A stretch of DNA of 64,000 nt from Luteimonas viscosa (GCF_008244685.1 NZ_VTFT01000002.1:494069-558068); one strand, 5' to 3'. Counted from the first letter of the stretch, positions 35,964-47,560 are shown. Made by a program: numbers and translations. Notes: generated from the sequence alone by a model not told the origin.

Positions 35964-35969
35964 GGATCC

Positions 35970-36275
35970 TCAGCCGTGGCGCGCGCGAGCCGCCTCGAAC
36001 GCGGCGAGCTGTTCCGGCGTCGCCTCGCGCTGGTGCCTGGCCTTCCAGTCCGCGAACGGCTCGCCGTAGACCGCTTCTCGAGCCTCGTCGCGGGTCATGA
36101 CGAGGCCCTGCAACTGCGCGGCCTCGCGATACCAGTCGGCCAGGCAGTTGCGGCAGAAGCCGGCGAGTATCATCAGGTCGATGTTCTGCACGTCCGGCCG
36201 CGCCTCCAGCAGGTGCTGGCGCAGGCGTCGGAACACGGCGGCCTCGATCTGCACGGTGTCGGCATCGGTGTCCAT
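35970..36275 (-). CDS. DUF1244 family protein
   Basis: A 101-residue protein of the DUF1244 family, with the signature VFRRLRQHLLEARPDVQNID, then LMILAGFCRNCLADWYREAA (about residues 33-57). The two cysteines in CRNC could bind metal, but no enzyme function is known. I start at ATG 36275; a longer open frame upstream shows no family resemblance. It is 6 bases upstream of the hydrolase gene (stop 35970, hydrolase start 35963), so they are likely co-transcribed. folD lies divergently 67 bases away. Confidence 0.88.
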   Translation of the reverse strand: MDTDADTVQIEAAVFRRLRQHLLEARPDVQNIDLMILAGFCRNCLADWYREAAQLQGLVMTRDEAREAVYGEPFADWKARHQREATPEQLAAFEAARARHG

Positions 36276-36342
36276 GGCTCGCTCCTTGGCTGCGGCGGGG
36301 TCGTGAGACAATACGCGCTCCCGATTCCGCCTTCCACGCCGC

Positions 36343-37203
36343 ATGACCGCACGCATCCTCGACGGCAAGCGCATCGCCGATTCCCTGCTCGACGAACTGC
36401 GCCTGCGGGTCGACGCACGCGTCGCCCAGGGGCGGGCACGGCCGGGGCTGGCGGTGGTGCTGGTGGGCAGCGATCCCGCGTCGCAGTCGTACGTGCGCAA
36501 CAAGCGTCGCGCGGCCGAGAAGGTCGGCATCCAGGCCTTCGATTTCGACCTGCCGGCCGGCACCGGCGAGGCCGAGCTGCTCGGCCTGATCGACCGGCTC
36601 AACGCCGATCCGGCGGTGCACGGCATCCTCGTCCAGTTGCCGCTGCCGGGCATCGCCGATGCCACCCGGCTGATCCACCGCATCGATCCGCGCAAGGACG
36701 TCGACGGCTTCCACCCGGAGAACGTCGGCCACCTGGCGCTGCGCCAGTTCGGCCTGCGTCCGTGCACGCCGCGCGGCATCACCACGCTGCTGGCGTATAC
36801 CGACCGGCCGGTACGCGGCCGCAGCGCGACGATCGTCGGCGTGAGCAACCACGTCGGCCGGCCGATGGCGTTGGAACTGCTGATCGCCGGCTGCACGGTC
36901 ACCAGCTGCCACAAGTTCACCCCGCACGAGGTGTTGCGACGGCATGTAGGCGAGGCCGACATCCTGGTGGTCGCGGTGGGCCGGCCCGGGCTGGTCCCGG
37001 GCGAGTGGGTGAGGCCGGGCGCGGTGGTGATCGACGTCGGCATCAACCGGCTCGACGACGGCCGCCTGACCGGCGATGTCGGATTCGCCGCCGCTGCCGA
37101 ACGCGCGAGCTGGATCACGCCGGTGCCGGGCGGGGTGGGGCCGATGACGGTGGCGACGCTGATGCAGAACACGCTCGAGGCCGCCGAGGCGGCGGATCGC
37201 TGA
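36343..37203 (+). CDS. folD: Methylenetetrahydrofolate dehydrogenase / cyclohydrolase
   Basis: A 286-residue bifunctional enzyme of one-carbon metabolism: it oxidises 5,10-methylene-THF and hydrolyses the methenyl form. It has [15 protein letters not shown] (catalytic Tyr/Lys near residue 50), VQLPLPG, the substrate motif [19 protein letters not shown], and the closing [10 protein letters not shown]. The NADP region [12 protein letters not shown] shows a His where most family members read VGrSxxVGkP. The ATG at 36343 gives the family length. It is divergent from the DUF1244 gene and precedes the oxidase cluster. Confidence 0.97.
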   Translation: MTARILDGKRIADSLLDELRLRVDARVAQGRARPGLAVVLVGSDPASQSYVRNKRRAAEKVGIQAFDFDLPAGTGEAELLGLIDRLNADPAVHGILVQLPLPGIADATRLIHRIDPRKDVDGFHPENVGHLALRQFGLRPCTPRGITTLLAYTDRPVRGRSATIVGVSNHVGRPMALELLIAGCTVTSCHKFTPHEVLRRHVGEADILVVAVGRPGLVPGEWVRPGAVVIDVGINRLDDGRLTGDVGFAAAAERASWITPVPGGVGPMTVATLMQNTLEAAEAADR

Positions 37204-37269
37204 CGCCCGGTCGCGTGGGGCGCTGCCGCTCGCAGTGATTTCACGGCCGCGGCGCCACACTGCCGGTTC

Positions 37270-38043
37270 GTGTGCGGGTCGGCAGCGTCGTGCTGCGTGT
37301 CGGAGGCAGGAACCATCGTCGCTCGTTGGCGCACCATTCGCCGGTCGGTCTTCGGGGCAGCGTCCCTGGCGCTGCTGCTGGCCGCATGCGGTGGGCCCCA
37401 GTCCGCACTCGATCCGGCCGGCCCGGCCGCGGAGGAAATCGCCACCGGCTGGTGGCTGATGTTCGCCGGCGCGTGCGCCGCGTGGACGCTGGTGCTGGCG
37501 CTGGTGCTGCTGGCGATGCGGCGAGGGCGCGGACTGGCCCCACGCGCGGGCGGGCGGCTGATCCTCGCCGGCGGCGTGGCCCTGCCGACGGTGTTGCTGG
37601 CGGCGCTGCTGGTGTACGGAACGCTCGCGAGCGACCGGGTGACCGGAAGCGGCGCCGATGTCGCCCACGTGGTGCGCGTAACCGCGCGCCAGTGGCGCTG
37701 GGAGTTCGAGTACCTCGACCGCGACGGCGTCGTCCGTGCGGCCTCGGTCGACCGCCTGGCGATGCCGCTGGGCGAGATGGTCGAGTTCCACGTCGGCAGC
37801 ATCGACGTGATCCACAGCTTCTGGATCCCGCGCCTGGGCGGCAAGGTCGATGCGATTCCCGGGCGCACCAACCTGCTGCGCCTGCGCGCGGACCGCACGG
37901 TGCCGATGCGCGGGCAATGCGCCGAGTTCTGCGGACTCGAGCATGCGCGGATGGCGTTCCGGGTCGATGTGCTGGATGCGCGCGCCTACCGGGCCTGGCT
38001 GCGCGAGAACGCGGTCGTCGCCGACGATGGGGCGGCGCGATGA
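37270..38043 (+). CDS. coxB: Cytochrome c oxidase subunit II
   Basis: A 257-residue subunit with two membrane helices and a periplasmic CuA domain. The CuA ligands are complete: Cys217, Cys221, His225 and Met228 (CAEFCGLEHARM). A lipoprotein-type signal (LALLLAACGG) precedes the helices. The start is uncertain: the frame opens at a GTG (37270) and another GTG stands at 37297; there is no ATG. No C-terminal cytochrome c domain is present. The gene overlaps the next by 4 bases (ATGA), so the subunits are made together. Confidence 0.93.
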   Translation: MCGSAASCCVSEAGTIVARWRTIRRSVFGAASLALLLAACGGPQSALDPAGPAAEEIATGWWLMFAGACAAWTLVLALVLLAMRRGRGLAPRAGGRLILAGGVALPTVLLAALLVYGTLASDRVTGSGADVAHVVRVTARQWRWEFEYLDRDGVVRAASVDRLAMPLGEMVEFHVGSIDVIHSFWIPRLGGKVDAIPGRTNLLRLRADRTVPMRGQCAEFCGLEHARMAFRVDVLDARAYRAWLRENAVVADDGAAR

Positions 38044-40583
38044 GCGGCACGCCGGGCGACGCGCGCGCGATGGACGCGATGGAAGCGGGGGAGAACGCGC
38101 GCCGGCTCGATGCGCTGGCGCGCATCTGGAGCAACGGGCCGGGCCTGGCCGGCCAGCTGACCGCGGTCAACCACGGCACGATCGCGGTGCGCTTCATCGC
38201 CACCGGCTTCGTGTTCCTGCTGGTGGGCGGGTTGCTGTCGATGTTCATCCGCCTGCAGCTGGCCTGGTTCGACGCCGAGGTGCTGGACCCGCGCCGCTAC
38301 AACCAGTTCGTGACCCTGCACGGGACCACGATGATGTTCCTGTTCGCGGTGCCGATCATGGAAGGCTTCGCGATGTACCTGCTGCCGAAGATGATCGGCG
38401 CGCGCGACCTGCCGTTCCCGCGGCTGAGCGCGTTCGGCTGGTGGTGCTACCTGTTCGGCGGACTGTTCCTGTATTCGAGCCTGCTGTTCGACGCGGCGCC
38501 CGATGGCGGCTGGTTCATGTACGTGCCGCTGACCGACGCCACGTTCTCGCCGGGAAAGGGGCCCGATTTCTGGCTGATCGGCGTGACCTTCGCCGAGATC
38601 GCGGCGGTGACCGCGGCGGTGGAGCTGATCGTGGCGGTGCTGGTCACGCGGGCGCCGGGCATGGACATCCGGAAGATGCCGCTGTTCGCCTGGGCGATCC
38701 TGGTGACGGCCTTCATGATCGCGCTGGGGTTCCCGCCGCTGATCCTGGCCAGCATCCTGCTGGAGCTGCAGCGCGCGTTCGGATTCGTGTTCTTCGATCC
38801 CGCGCTGGGTGGCGATCCGCTGTTGTGGCAGCACCTGTTCTGGCTGTTCGGGCATCCGGAGGTCTACATCATCTTCCTGCCGGCGGCGGGCATGGTGTCG
38901 ATGGTGGTGCCGACCTTCGCGCGGCGCCCGGTGGTGGGATATTCCTGGATCGTGCTGGCGTTGGTGGCCACCGGCTTCCTCAGCTTCGGGCTGTGGGTGC
39001 ACCACATGTTCGCGGTCGGCATCCCGCTGCTGGCGCTGGCGTTCTTCAGCGCGGCGAGCATGGCGGTGGCGATCCCGACCTCGATCCAGGTGTTCGCCTG
39101 GATCGCGACGCTGTGGTCCGGGCGGCCCTGGCTGCGGCTGCCGATGCTGCACATCTTCGGCTTCTTCGTCGTGTTCGTGCTCGGCGGGCTGACCGGGGTG
39201 ATGCTGGCCTTCGTGCCGTTCGACTGGCAGGCGCACGACACCCACTTCGTGGTCGCGCACCTGCACTATGTGCTGATCGGCGGGATGATGTTCCCGCTGT
39301 TCGCCGGGCTGTACTACTGGCTGCCGCTAGCCACGGGACGTATGTCCTCGGAGAGCACCAGCCGCACGGCGTTCTGGCTGGTATTCGTCGGCTTCAACCT
39401 GACCTTCCTGCCGATGCACCTGACCGGCCTGCTGGGCATGCCGCGGCGGGTGTCCACCTATTCGCCGCAACTGGGCGTGGAATGGCTCAACCTGCTGTCC
39501 ACCGCCGCGGGCTTCCTGCTGGCGGTGGGGATCGTCGCGATCCTCATCGATGCGGGCCTGTGCTTCGCCCACGGCCGGCGTGCGCGCGCGAACCCGTGGC
39601 GGGCCGGCACGCTGGAATGGGCGCTGCGCGCACCGGTCCCGAACTACAACTTCGCCTCGATGCCGGTGGTGGCGGACCTGTATCCGCTGTGGCACGACCG
39701 CGGCCTGGCCGCGCGCAGCGCGCGCACCGACGGCCTGCTCGGCGACCCGGCCAGCGGACGGCGCGAACTGCTGGGCACCGGCCCGGTCTCGGCGCGCCCG
39801 GAGCAGGTGGTGTTCCTGTCCGGCTCCTCGTGGCTGCCACTGGCCTGCGCGCTGGTGATCGCGGCGCTGCTGGCGTGCTTCATCGCCGGGCTGTACGCGC
39901 TGGCCGCCGCCTGCCTGCTGCCGCTGGTGGCGCTGTTCGTCGGCTGGGCCTGGACCACCGGGCACCGCGGGGCGCCGGACCGGGTCGAGGCGGGGCAGGG
40001 CACATCGCTGCCGCCGCAATACGCCTGCCGCAACGCCCCGGGCTGGTGGGCGGTGGTGGGCACGCTGCTGATCGTCGGCTCGCTGTTCGCCTCGCTGGTG
40101 TTCGCCTACTTCTACCTGTGGCTGGGCGCGGCGGCATGGCCGCCGGCGGGACAGCCTCCCGCGGCGCTCCGCGGCTCGCAGCTGTGGCCCCTGCTGCTGC
40201 TCGTGGGTGCCGGGCTCGCGGGCCGGCGCGCAACCGCCTCGCTGCGTGGCGGGCAGGGACGCCGCGCTGCCACGGCGATGGCGCTGGCCGCCCTGGCGGC
40301 CGCGGGATTCGCGCTCGCGCACCCGGCGGTATTGGCGATGTCGGTCGGCGCGCCGCAGGCACATGCCTACGCCGCGGTGGTCTGGACGCTGGCGGGGTTC
40401 TGCGCGCTGCATCTCGCGGTGGCGGCGCTGCTGTGCGGGTTCGTCTGCGCGCGCGTCGTGCGCGGCCACGAGCATGCCGGACGCGGGCTCGAATGGCGCG
40501 TCGCGCATGCCTTCCTGCGCTATGCGCTGGTCCAGGCCGCGATCGGGTGGGCGGTGTTGCACCTGTTCCCGGTGCTGCAATGA
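38040..40583 (+). CDS. Cytochrome c oxidase subunit I, fused to subunit III
   Basis: An 847-residue protein. The first ~580 residues are the haem-copper subunit I: haem ligand in VTLHGTTMMF (near 94), the copper/cross-link motif HPEVY (His272, Tyr276), the CuB histidines His321-His322 (WVHHMF), and THFVVAHLHYV (near 407). After about 600 follow the membrane helices of a subunit III-like part (GWWAVVGTLLIVGSLFASLVFAYFYLWLGAA). Subunits I and III are therefore one chain, as known for some caa3- and ba3-type oxidases. It is overlapped by the next gene (ATGA). Confidence 0.94.
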   Translation: MSGTPGDARAMDAMEAGENARRLDALARIWSNGPGLAGQLTAVNHGTIAVRFIATGFVFLLVGGLLSMFIRLQLAWFDAEVLDPRRYNQFVTLHGTTMMFLFAVPIMEGFAMYLLPKMIGARDLPFPRLSAFGWWCYLFGGLFLYSSLLFDAAPDGGWFMYVPLTDATFSPGKGPDFWLIGVTFAEIAAVTAAVELIVAVLVTRAPGMDIRKMPLFAWAILVTAFMIALGFPPLILASILLELQRAFGFVFFDPALGGDPLLWQHLFWLFGHPEVYIIFLPAAGMVSMVVPTFARRPVVGYSWIVLALVATGFLSFGLWVHHMFAVGIPLLALAFFSAASMAVAIPTSIQVFAWIATLWSGRPWLRLPMLHIFGFFVVFVLGGLTGVMLAFVPFDWQAHDTHFVVAHLHYVLIGGMMFPLFAGLYYWLPLATGRMSSESTSRTAFWLVFVGFNLTFLPMHLTGLLGMPRRVSTYSPQLGVEWLNLLSTAAGFLLAVGIVAILIDAGLCFAHGRRARANPWRAGTLEWALRAPVPNYNFASMPVVADLYPLWHDRGLAARSARTDGLLGDPASGRRELLGTGPVSARPEQVVFLSGSSWLPLACALVIAALLACFIAGLYALAAACLLPLVALFVGWAWTTGHRGAPDRVEAGQGTSLPPQYACRNAPGWWAVVGTLLIVGSLFASLVFAYFYLWLGAAAWPPAGQPPAALRGSQLWPLLLLVGAGLAGRRATASLRGGQGRRAATAMALAALAAAGFALAHPAVLAMSVGAPQAHAYAAVVWTLAGFCALHLAVAALLCGFVCARVVRGHEHAGRGLEWRVAHAFLRYALVQAAIGWAVLHLFPVLQ

Positions 40584-40915
40584 ACGCACCGCCGCGCCCG
40601 CGCCGCTTCTCGTGGATCGCCTCGCCGATGCTGGCGTGGGGCCTGCACTTCGCCACGGTCTATTCGCTGCAGGGCCTGGGCTGCGCACGCGGCTGGGGCG
40701 ATGCGGCGACGCGCCTGGCGATGGGCGCCGCCACCGTGCTGGCGCTGGTGGCGGTGGGCTGGATCGGGCTGCGTGCGTGGCGACGCCTGCGCACGGTGGC
40801 GGGCACCCGGGACGGCACGTTCGCCGCGCGGCTGGTGGCGATCCTGTCGCTGCTGGCCGCGGTCGCGATCGGCTTCACCGCGCTGCCGATGTTCCTGCTC
40901 CTTCCCTGCGAGTGA
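40580..40915 (+). CDS. Small membrane protein of the oxidase cluster, unknown function
   Basis: A 111-residue protein with about three hydrophobic helices (MLAWGLHFATVYSLQGLGCA, AATVLALVAVGWIGLRAW, LVAILSLLAAVAIGFTALPMFLL). It begins inside the last codons of the subunit I-III gene and is probably translated by re-initiation. Its position in the operon suggests a small oxidase subunit or assembly factor (subunit IV-like). I recognise no named family. A cysteine in GCARGWGD and a terminal PCE might have roles in assembly; this is guesswork from sequence. Confidence 0.8.
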   Translation: MNAPPRPRRFSWIASPMLAWGLHFATVYSLQGLGCARGWGDAATRLAMGAATVLALVAVGWIGLRAWRRLRTVAGTRDGTFAARLVAILSLLAAVAIGFTALPMFLLLPCE

Positions 40916-40923
40916 CCCGGCGC

Positions 40924-41454
40924 ATGCGCAAGACCCTCGAGCAACCCGTCGCCGAAGAGCGCAGCCCCACGGTTCCCAGCCGCGTGGCCTTCCGCCAGCA
41001 TCCGCTGCATCCGATCATCGTGGTCTATCCGGTCACGGCGCTCAGCCTGCTGCTGCCGGCGGATGCGCTGTTCCTGTGGACGGGCAACGGGTTCTGGGCG
41101 ACGGCGGCGTGGTGGCTGAACGTGCTCGGCCTGGGCAGCGGCCTGCTGGCGGCCGTGCTCGGGATGGCCGACATGTTCCTGATTCCGCTCGCGCGCCGCC
41201 ACGTCTCGGTCTGGAGCCATTTCGTGGCAGGGGTGATGCTGCTGGCGCTGGCGGCGATGGGCGTCTGGCTGCGGGCCCCGGACCATGCGGCCGTCTGGCC
41301 ATGGGCCCTGCTGCAATCGTCGTTCACGCTGCTGATGGTGCTGGTGGTCGGATGGCTGGGCGGCACGCTGACCTTCGGTCACGGGATCGGCGTCTACGGT
41401 CACTGCCCGGGCGAGGACTCCGCGGACGCGGCCGACGAGGCGCTGGACGAATGA
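40924..41454 (+). CDS. DUF2231 membrane protein
   Basis: A 176-residue protein with four likely helices. After a short cytoplasmic start it shows HPLHPIIVVYPVTALSLLL, the DUF2231 signature near residue 26, and then repeated hydrophobic stretches with VWSHFVAGVMLLALAAMGVWL. DUF2231 proteins are membrane proteins of unknown role, often near respiratory genes; several histidines could be haem ligands. It begins 8 bases after the previous stop. Its 3' end overlaps by 55 bases the convergent HemJ/CopD-like gene. Confidence 0.88.
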   Translation: MRKTLEQPVAEERSPTVPSRVAFRQHPLHPIIVVYPVTALSLLLPADALFLWTGNGFWATAAWWLNVLGLGSGLLAAVLGMADMFLIPLARRHVSVWSHFVAGVMLLALAAMGVWLRAPDHAAVWPWALLQSSFTLLMVLVVGWLGGTLTFGHGIGVYGHCPGEDSADAADEALDE

Positions 41455-41921
41455 GCGACAGGCTCCGCGGTCCGGGCGCCGCCGGGCGCCGGCAGATCGC
41501 CCGCGCTGCGGGGCTTGGCGCCGGTGAGCGCGGCGATCGCGAGCAGCAGGACCAGCGGTGCCCACGCCAGGACACCAGTGAGGAGCGCGATGCCGCGCAC
41601 GCGCCGGCCGTGCCCCAGCGCATGCAGGTGCGCCCCGAGCCACAGGTGCAGCAGCACCACCAGGGTCACCAGGCACAGCTTGGCCACCAGCCAGCCGCCG
41701 GGCGTCGCCCAGGGAATCAGCGCCATTCCGAAACCGATGGTCAGCACGCCCGCCGGCGTGGCGATGCGGAAGAACAGGCGGTTCGCCACCGGGTTGAAGA
41801 ACGCGTCGCGGCCATCGCGCTGCCCGCGCCTGCGTGCCGCGAACAGGCGCGCCATCAGGAACAGCCCGGTGAACCAGACCGCCATGCTGCCGATGTGGGT
41901 GACCTTCAGCCAGAACAGCAT
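41400..41921 (-). CDS. HemJ/CopD-like membrane protein
   Basis: A 173-residue protein with four or five helices. The start MLFWLKVTHIGSMAVWFTGLFLMARLF has the His, Trp, Gly and Arg pattern of HemJ (protoporphyrinogen oxidase, UPF0093) and of the CopD domain. HLWLGAHLHALGHG gives further histidines. The role is probably haem-related or copper-related, which suits the oxidase genes around it, but I cannot decide between them. It is on the opposite strand to the cluster and overlaps the DUF2231 gene tail. Its ATG (41921) is 30 bases from the divergent ctaG start. Confidence 0.78.
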   Translation of the reverse strand: MLFWLKVTHIGSMAVWFTGLFLMARLFAARRRGQRDGRDAFFNPVANRLFFRIATPAGVLTIGFGMALIPWATPGGWLVAKLCLVTLVVLLHLWLGAHLHALGHGRRVRGIALLTGVLAWAPLVLLLAIAALTGAKPRSAGDLPAPGGARTAEPVAHSSSASSAASAESSPGQ

Positions 41922-41951
41922 CACGCGTCTCCGTTGCAGGTCCGGCGCCGG

Positions 41952-42833
41952 ATGTGGAGGCCCGCCTGCGTCTTGATGGTGGCCGTGGTGCCGGGACTTG
42001 CGACCGCGCATTCGCGTGGCGAGGGACCGCCGGCGCTGCAAGAGGCCTGGTCCCTGTCGCCCTGGCTGCTGGTGCCGCTGCTGATGTTCGCGACGGCGTA
42101 TGCGCTCGGCATCGCCCGGCTGTGGCGTGGCGGACATGCCGGCCGTGGCGTTTCGCGCGCGCAAGCCGCTGCCTGCGCGGCGGGCCTGGTGGCGCTGCTG
42201 CTGGCGACGGTCTGGCCCTTCGACGCGTTGGGCGAATGGTCGCTGGCGGCGCACATGGCGCAGCACATGCTGCTGCTGGCGGTGGCGCCGCCGCTGCTGC
42301 TCGCCGCGCGCCCGGTCGCGGTGCTCGCGGCGGCGCTGCCGGTGGCGTGGTCGCGGACGCTGCATCGCGCACTGCGCGCACTGCCGCAGCCGGTGGCGCT
42401 CTCGCTCGCGTTCGCCACGGCCACGAACGTCGCGGTGATGTGGGGCTGGCACCTGCCCGCGGTCCTGGACCTGGCGCTGCGCAGCGAGCCGGTGCACTGG
42501 CTGATGCACGGCAGCTTCCTGCTCGCCGGCCTGTGGCTGTGGGCGCTGCTGTGGCAGCGGCTGCGGGACGATTCGGGGGGAGCGCTCGCGGGCGCCGTGG
42601 CGGTGGTGGTCGTCATGATGCAGATGGGCTTCCTGGGAGCGCTGCTGACGTTTTCCGGACGAGTGCTGTACCCGGTCTACGCGGAGCGGGCGCCCCGCCT
42701 GGGAATGGAGGCGCTGGTCGACCAGCAACTCGCCGGGCTGGTGATGTGGGTTCCCGCGTGCCTGCCATACCTCGCCGGCGCATTGTGGCTGCTGGCGCGT
42801 GAACTGCGCGGGGTGAGGGGTCGCCCCGGCTGA
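41952..42833 (+). CDS. ctaG: Cytochrome c oxidase assembly factor CtaG (caa3 type)
   Basis: A 293-residue membrane protein of the caa3-CtaG family with a signal-like start and about seven helices. Typical is LAAHMAQHMLLLAVAPPLLL (near residue 95) with two histidines, then WHLPAVLDLAL and VHWLMHGSFLLAGLWLWALL. The family is needed for copper insertion into the CuB centre of caa3 oxidases. It is the expected partner of the subunit I-III gene upstream. The start is the ATG at 41952; an ATG at 41976 is possible. The 30-base gap to the divergent gene must hold both promoters or allow read-through. Confidence 0.93.
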   Translation: MWRPACVLMVAVVPGLATAHSRGEGPPALQEAWSLSPWLLVPLLMFATAYALGIARLWRGGHAGRGVSRAQAAACAAGLVALLLATVWPFDALGEWSLAAHMAQHMLLLAVAPPLLLAARPVAVLAAALPVAWSRTLHRALRALPQPVALSLAFATATNVAVMWGWHLPAVLDLALRSEPVHWLMHGSFLLAGLWLWALLWQRLRDDSGGALAGAVAVVVVMMQMGFLGALLTFSGRVLYPVYAERAPRLGMEALVDQQLAGLVMWVPACLPYLAGALWLLARELRGVRGRPG

Positions 42834-44612
<1,779 letters not shown>

Positions 44613-44652
44613 GCGCTCGCTCGCGCGCAACGTCGCGCGAACCACGCGATGC

Positions 44653-44670
44653 CCGGCCTGCGAAGGCCGG
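44653..44670 (+). terminator. Hairpin after guaB
   Basis: A 7-base-pair stem CCGGCCT, loop GCGA, AGGCCGG, 41 bases after the guaB stop; no T run follows. It may end the guaB transcript or protect its 3' end. Confidence 0.5.
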
Positions 44671-44761
44671 CCCATCCGGCAGCATCACGCAGCAGCATCA
44701 CGCCGTCGCCATCGATCACTGCCCGTCGACGCGGGCAGGTCCATACCGGGAAGGGGACTCC

Positions 44762-45394
44762 ATGCCAGAGCTGTCGAGCCTGATCGCGTTCTCCCTGATC
44801 GCGCTGGGCATGGTGCTGACGCCCGGGCCGAACATGGTCTACCTGGTCTCGCGATCGATCTGCCAGGGGCGCAACGCAGGCCTGGTGTCGCTCGCCGGCG
44901 TCGCGCTCGGGTTCGTGTTCTACATGCTGTGCGCCGCGGTCGGCATCACCGCGCTGGTCATGGCGGTGCCCTTTGCCTACGACACGTTGAGAATCGCGGG
45001 TGCGGTCTACCTGCTGTGGCTGGCCTGGCAGGCGATCCGCCCGGGCGGGCGTTCGCCGTTCGAGGTCAGGACGCTGCGGGCCGACAGCCCGCGCAGGCTG
45101 TTCGCCATGGGCTTTCTCACCAACCTGCTCAATCCGAAGATCGCGGTGATGTACCTGTCGCTGCTGCCGCAGTTCATCGATCCCGCGCAGGGCAACGTGT
45201 TCGGCCAGACGCTGGCGCTGGGGACGGCGCAGATCGCGATCAGCGTCGCCGTCAACGCCGCCATCGTGTGCTGCGCCGGTGCGGTCGCGGCCCTGCTGGC
45301 GGGCCATCCGACATGGGCCCGCATGCAGCGCTGGCTGATGGCCACCGTGCTGGCGGGCCTGGCGGTCCGGATGGCGACCGAAGCAAGACGTTGA
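44762..45394 (+). CDS. LysE-family amino-acid exporter
   Basis: A 210-residue inner-membrane exporter of the LysE/RhtB family with five or six helices. It starts with the characteristic [21 protein letters not shown] and has [21 protein letters not shown] near residue 120. These proteins export homoserine, threonine, lysine or similar amino acids; the substrate is not clear. It lies between guaB and guaA on the same strand. No link to purine synthesis is evident. Upstream it has a GGGAAGGGGAC ribosome site. Confidence 0.93.
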   Translation: MPELSSLIAFSLIALGMVLTPGPNMVYLVSRSICQGRNAGLVSLAGVALGFVFYMLCAAVGITALVMAVPFAYDTLRIAGAVYLLWLAWQAIRPGGRSPFEVRTLRADSPRRLFAMGFLTNLLNPKIAVMYLSLLPQFIDPAQGNVFGQTLALGTAQIAISVAVNAAIVCCAGAVAALLAGHPTWARMQRWLMATVLAGLAVRMATEARR

Positions 45395-45431
45395 TCCCCA
45401 CTTTTCCCGCGATTCAATCCGAACCCGCCGC

Positions 45432-46997
45432 ATGACCGACATCCACAGCGACAAGATCCTGATCCTCGACTTCGGCGCGCAGTACACCCAGCTGATCGCG
45501 CGCCGAATCCGCGAACTCGGGGTCTACTGCGAGATCTGGGCCTGGGACCACGACCCGGCCGAGATCGCGACGTTCGCGCCGAAGGGCATCATCCTCTCCG
45601 GTGGCCCGGAATCGACCACGTTGCCGGGCGCGCCCGCCGCGCCCCGGGAAGTGTTCGATTGCGGCCTGCCGCTGCTCGGCATCTGCTACGGCATGCAGAC
45701 GATGGCGGCGCAGCTGGGCGGTGCCACCGAGGCCGCGGACCAGCGCGAGTTCGGGCATGCCGAGGTCGAGATCGTCTCGCCGGACGCGCTGTTCTCGGGG
45801 TTGACCGACCATCCGGGCAAGGCGCGGCTCAACGTCTGGATGAGCCATGGCGACCACGTCTCCCAGGTGCCACCCGGATTCGCCATCACCGCCGCCACCG
45901 ATCGCATCCCGGTCGCCGCGATGGCGAACGAGGACCGGCGCTGGTACGGCGTGCAGTTCCATCCCGAAGTCACGCACACCCTGCAGGGGCAGACCCTGCT
46001 GCGGCGTTTCGCGGTGGACGTGTGCGGCTGCGCCACGCTGTGGACCGCGGCCCACATCATCGACGACCAGATCGCGCGCGTGCGCGAACAGGTCGGTTCG
46101 GACGAGGTGGTGCTGGGCCTGTCCGGCGGCGTGGACTCGTCGGTGGTAGCCGCGCTGCTGCACAGGGCCATCGGCGACCAGCTGACCTGCGTTTTCGTCG
46201 ACACCGGCCTGCTGCGCTGGCAGGAAGGCGACCAGGTGATGGCGATGTTCGCCGAGCACATGGGCGTGCGCGTGGTGCGGGTGGATGCGGCCGACCGCTA
46301 CTTCGAGGCGCTGGCGGGCGTCGCCGATCCCGAGGCCAAGCGCAAGATCATCGGCAACCTGTTCGTCGAGATCTTCGAGGAGGAGTCGGCGAAGCTCGCC
46401 AACGCGAAATGGCTGGCGCAGGGCACGATCTACCCCGACGTGATCGAGTCGGCCGGAAGCAGGACCGGCAAGGCCCACGTGATCAAGAGCCACCACAACG
46501 TGGGCGGCCTGCCCGCCCACATGAAGCTCGGCCTTGTGGAGCCGTTGCGCGAGCTGTTCAAGGACGAGGTGCGTCGGCTGGGGGTCGAACTCGGCCTGCC
46601 GCGCACCATGGTCTACCGCCATCCGTTCCCGGGCCCCGGACTGGGCGTGCGTATCCTCGGCGAGGTCAGGCGCGAGTATGCGGAGTTGCTGGCGAAGGCC
46701 GATGCGATCTTCATCGAGGAACTGCGCAAGGCCGACCTGTACGACAGGACCAGCCAGGCCTTCGCGGTGTTCCTGCCGGTGAAGTCCGTCGGCGTGGTGG
46801 GCGATGCGCGCGCCTACGAGTGGGTGATCGCGCTGCGCGCGGTGGAGACCATCGACTTCATGACCGCGCACTGGGCGCACCTGCCGTACGAGTTCCTCGG
46901 CACGGTCTCCAACCGCATCATCAACGAATTGCGCGGCATCTCGCGCGTGGTCTACGACATCTCGGGCAAGCCGCCGGCGACGATCGAGTGGGAGTAA
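45432..46997 (+). CDS. guaA: GMP synthase (glutamine-hydrolysing)
   Basis: A 521-residue enzyme that aminates XMP to GMP, completing guanine nucleotide synthesis. The N-terminal class I amidotransferase has nucleophile Cys85 (LLGICYGMQ) and FHPEVTHT. The ATP-pyrophosphatase loop SGGVDSS begins at Ser231. The C-terminal dimerisation region has [16 protein letters not shown], the classical end. Start ATG 45432. It closes the gua region; a hairpin at 47001-47022 follows. Confidence 0.97.
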   Translation: MTDIHSDKILILDFGAQYTQLIARRIRELGVYCEIWAWDHDPAEIATFAPKGIILSGGPESTTLPGAPAAPREVFDCGLPLLGICYGMQTMAAQLGGATEAADQREFGHAEVEIVSPDALFSGLTDHPGKARLNVWMSHGDHVSQVPPGFAITAATDRIPVAAMANEDRRWYGVQFHPEVTHTLQGQTLLRRFAVDVCGCATLWTAAHIIDDQIARVREQVGSDEVVLGLSGGVDSSVVAALLHRAIGDQLTCVFVDTGLLRWQEGDQVMAMFAEHMGVRVVRVDAADRYFEALAGVADPEAKRKIIGNLFVEIFEEESAKLANAKWLAQGTIYPDVIESAGSRTGKAHVIKSHHNVGGLPAHMKLGLVEPLRELFKDEVRRLGVELGLPRTMVYRHPFPGPGLGVRILGEVRREYAELLAKADAIFIEELRKADLYDRTSQAFAVFLPVKSVGVVGDARAYEWVIALRAVETIDFMTAHWAHLPYEFLGTVSNRIINELRGISRVVYDISGKPPATIEWE

Positions 46998-47000
46998 GAT

Positions 47001-47022
47001 CGCCCCCGGGCCCGCGGGGGCG
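47001..47022 (+). terminator. Hairpin after guaA
   Basis: An 8-base-pair stem CGCCCCCG / CGGGGGCG with a six-base loop, starting 3 bases after the guaA stop, followed by GGCCTGATG with no T run. It is a plausible but weak terminator. Confidence 0.45.
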
Positions 47023-47059
47023 GGCCTGATGATTCGGGATCGAACGGGGAGGGAACCTG

Positions 47060-47560
47060 ATGCTGGGGAAGCTGTTGCTCGTGGCTGGTCTGGGGATTGG
47101 TGCCGTGGTGGCGTATGAGCAGGGTCGTTCGATCGACGAAGCCGACGTGCGTGCCCATTACCGGGAACAGCTCGAAGCCCTGCGTGCGTTCGACGAGGAA
47201 GCCGTATGCGCCGGCATGGCCGACGACTACAGCCTCGCGGTGGTCGATCGCACCGGCGGACGGCCCGGGAGCACGACATTGAACGGATCCGAATCCTGCG
47301 ACCTGAGCCGGAAGATGCTGGGGTTCATGCGCCAGATGTCGGAACAGACCGGCGGCCTGCTCACGATCGATGTCAGCTACGACATCGGTTCGGTGGTGAT
47401 TGCGCCCGACGGCCGCACGGCAATGGTAGAGGCGACCAGCACGGCCAAACTCGGCGACCGGCTGATCAGCCGCACCCGTGGCCGGGAAAAGCTGTCGCGT
47501 TCGTTCTGGCGGACCCGCAGCCATGGAGGGGATGCGCAGGTCTGGAGCTACGGCGGCTGA
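47060..47560 (+). CDS. Small exported protein of unknown function
   Basis: A 166-residue protein with a short hydrophobic start (MLGKLLLVAGLGIGAVVAYE, probably a membrane anchor or signal) and the later GGLLTIDVSYDIGSVVIAPDG segment, reminiscent of NTF2-like or SnoaL-like pockets. Two cysteines (residues ~50 and ~79) might form a disulfide. A strong GGGGAGGGA ribosome site precedes the ATG at 47060, so it is a genuine gene. The function is not known. It lies after the guaA hairpin and is probably independent. Confidence 0.75.
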   Translation: MLGKLLLVAGLGIGAVVAYEQGRSIDEADVRAHYREQLEALRAFDEEAVCAGMADDYSLAVVDRTGGRPGSTTLNGSESCDLSRKMLGFMRQMSEQTGGLLTIDVSYDIGSVVIAPDGRTAMVEATSTAKLGDRLISRTRGREKLSRSFWRTRSHGGDAQVWSYGG

